Shown here one piece after another: positions 5,245 through 5,266 of a DNA stretch of 5,266 bases. A program made the translations under genes and the position numbers. How positions within the stretch are numbered: position 1 is the first letter of the stretch; each line of letters starts with the position of its first letter. The DNA is taken from the NCBI GenBank assembly GCA_016926575.1, contig JAFGOJ010000219.1, forward strand, positions 1 to 5,266, read 5' to 3'. The notes under the pieces were generated by a model that saw only the letters and a program-made list of their open reading frames with translations, ran no database searches and was not told the origin of the DNA. The stretch is from Anaerolineae bacterium. GTDB taxonomy: Bacteria; Chloroflexota; Anaerolineae; B4-G1; DUEL01.

Positions 5245-5266
5245 TCATTGTTCCCAGCGGACCACA

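Noticed and set aside
4990..5266. Glycine riboswitch upstream of glyA-gcvT
   Set aside because: I looked for the tandem aptamer-like layout expected for a gcv leader and saw only simple GC palindromes. A covariance search (Rfam glycine riboswitch) would be decisive.

Overview
The window is GC-rich DNA from what is almost certainly a bacterium. It holds two real protein genes in convergent orientation, flanked on both sides by short intergenic stretches full of perfect hairpin-forming palindromes. The mix of high GC, a fused serine hydroxymethyltransferase/glycine-cleavage T protein and variable-core palindromes (some with a GTAGG arm) suggests a Chloroflexota-type genome, for example an Anaerolineae relative. 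That assignment is inference from general familiarity, not from a search.

Layout: positions 1-205 are non-coding and contain at least four short palindromes, a possible hairpin-plus-T-run and a strong ribosome binding site. Positions 206-1756 (+) encode a 516-residue polytopic membrane protein of the L-lactate permease (LctP/LldP) family, divergent at the family's usual EGxxGFG signature. Only 23 bp separate its stop from the stop of the opposing gene, and an imperfect inverted repeat covers that junction. Positions 4989-1780 (-) encode one 1069-residue polypeptide: an N-terminal serine hydroxymethyltransferase (GlyA, about residues 1-435), a middle segment (about 440-640), and a complete aminomethyltransferase/T protein of the glycine cleavage system (GcvT, about 652-1069). 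Positions 4990-5266 are non-coding: a good ribosome binding site, a cluster of three small hairpins, a 39-nt palindrome with 19-bp arms, a weak promoter candidate and a nested 33-nt palindrome.

How the genes work: the GcvT part makes 5,10-methylene-tetrahydrofolate from the aminomethyl group carried by H protein. The GlyA part can use that same cofactor with a second glycine to make serine, or run in reverse. Putting both on one chain would couple glycine cleavage to serine synthesis and could favour folate hand-over. The H, P and L proteins are not in the window. The permease has no evident functional link to the fusion.

The most interesting observation is in the middle of the fusion. Residues 498-597 align to the folate-binding N-terminal part of the downstream GcvT domain at a constant offset of 207, then 205 residues, and residues 619-624 (KPYYVG) mirror the GcvT hinge motif KPFFVG (955-960). 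This looks like a shrunken GcvT copy whose catalytic Asp-Asp pair has become Thr-Arg. The protein would then be a three-part GlyA / degenerate GcvT / GcvT fusion.
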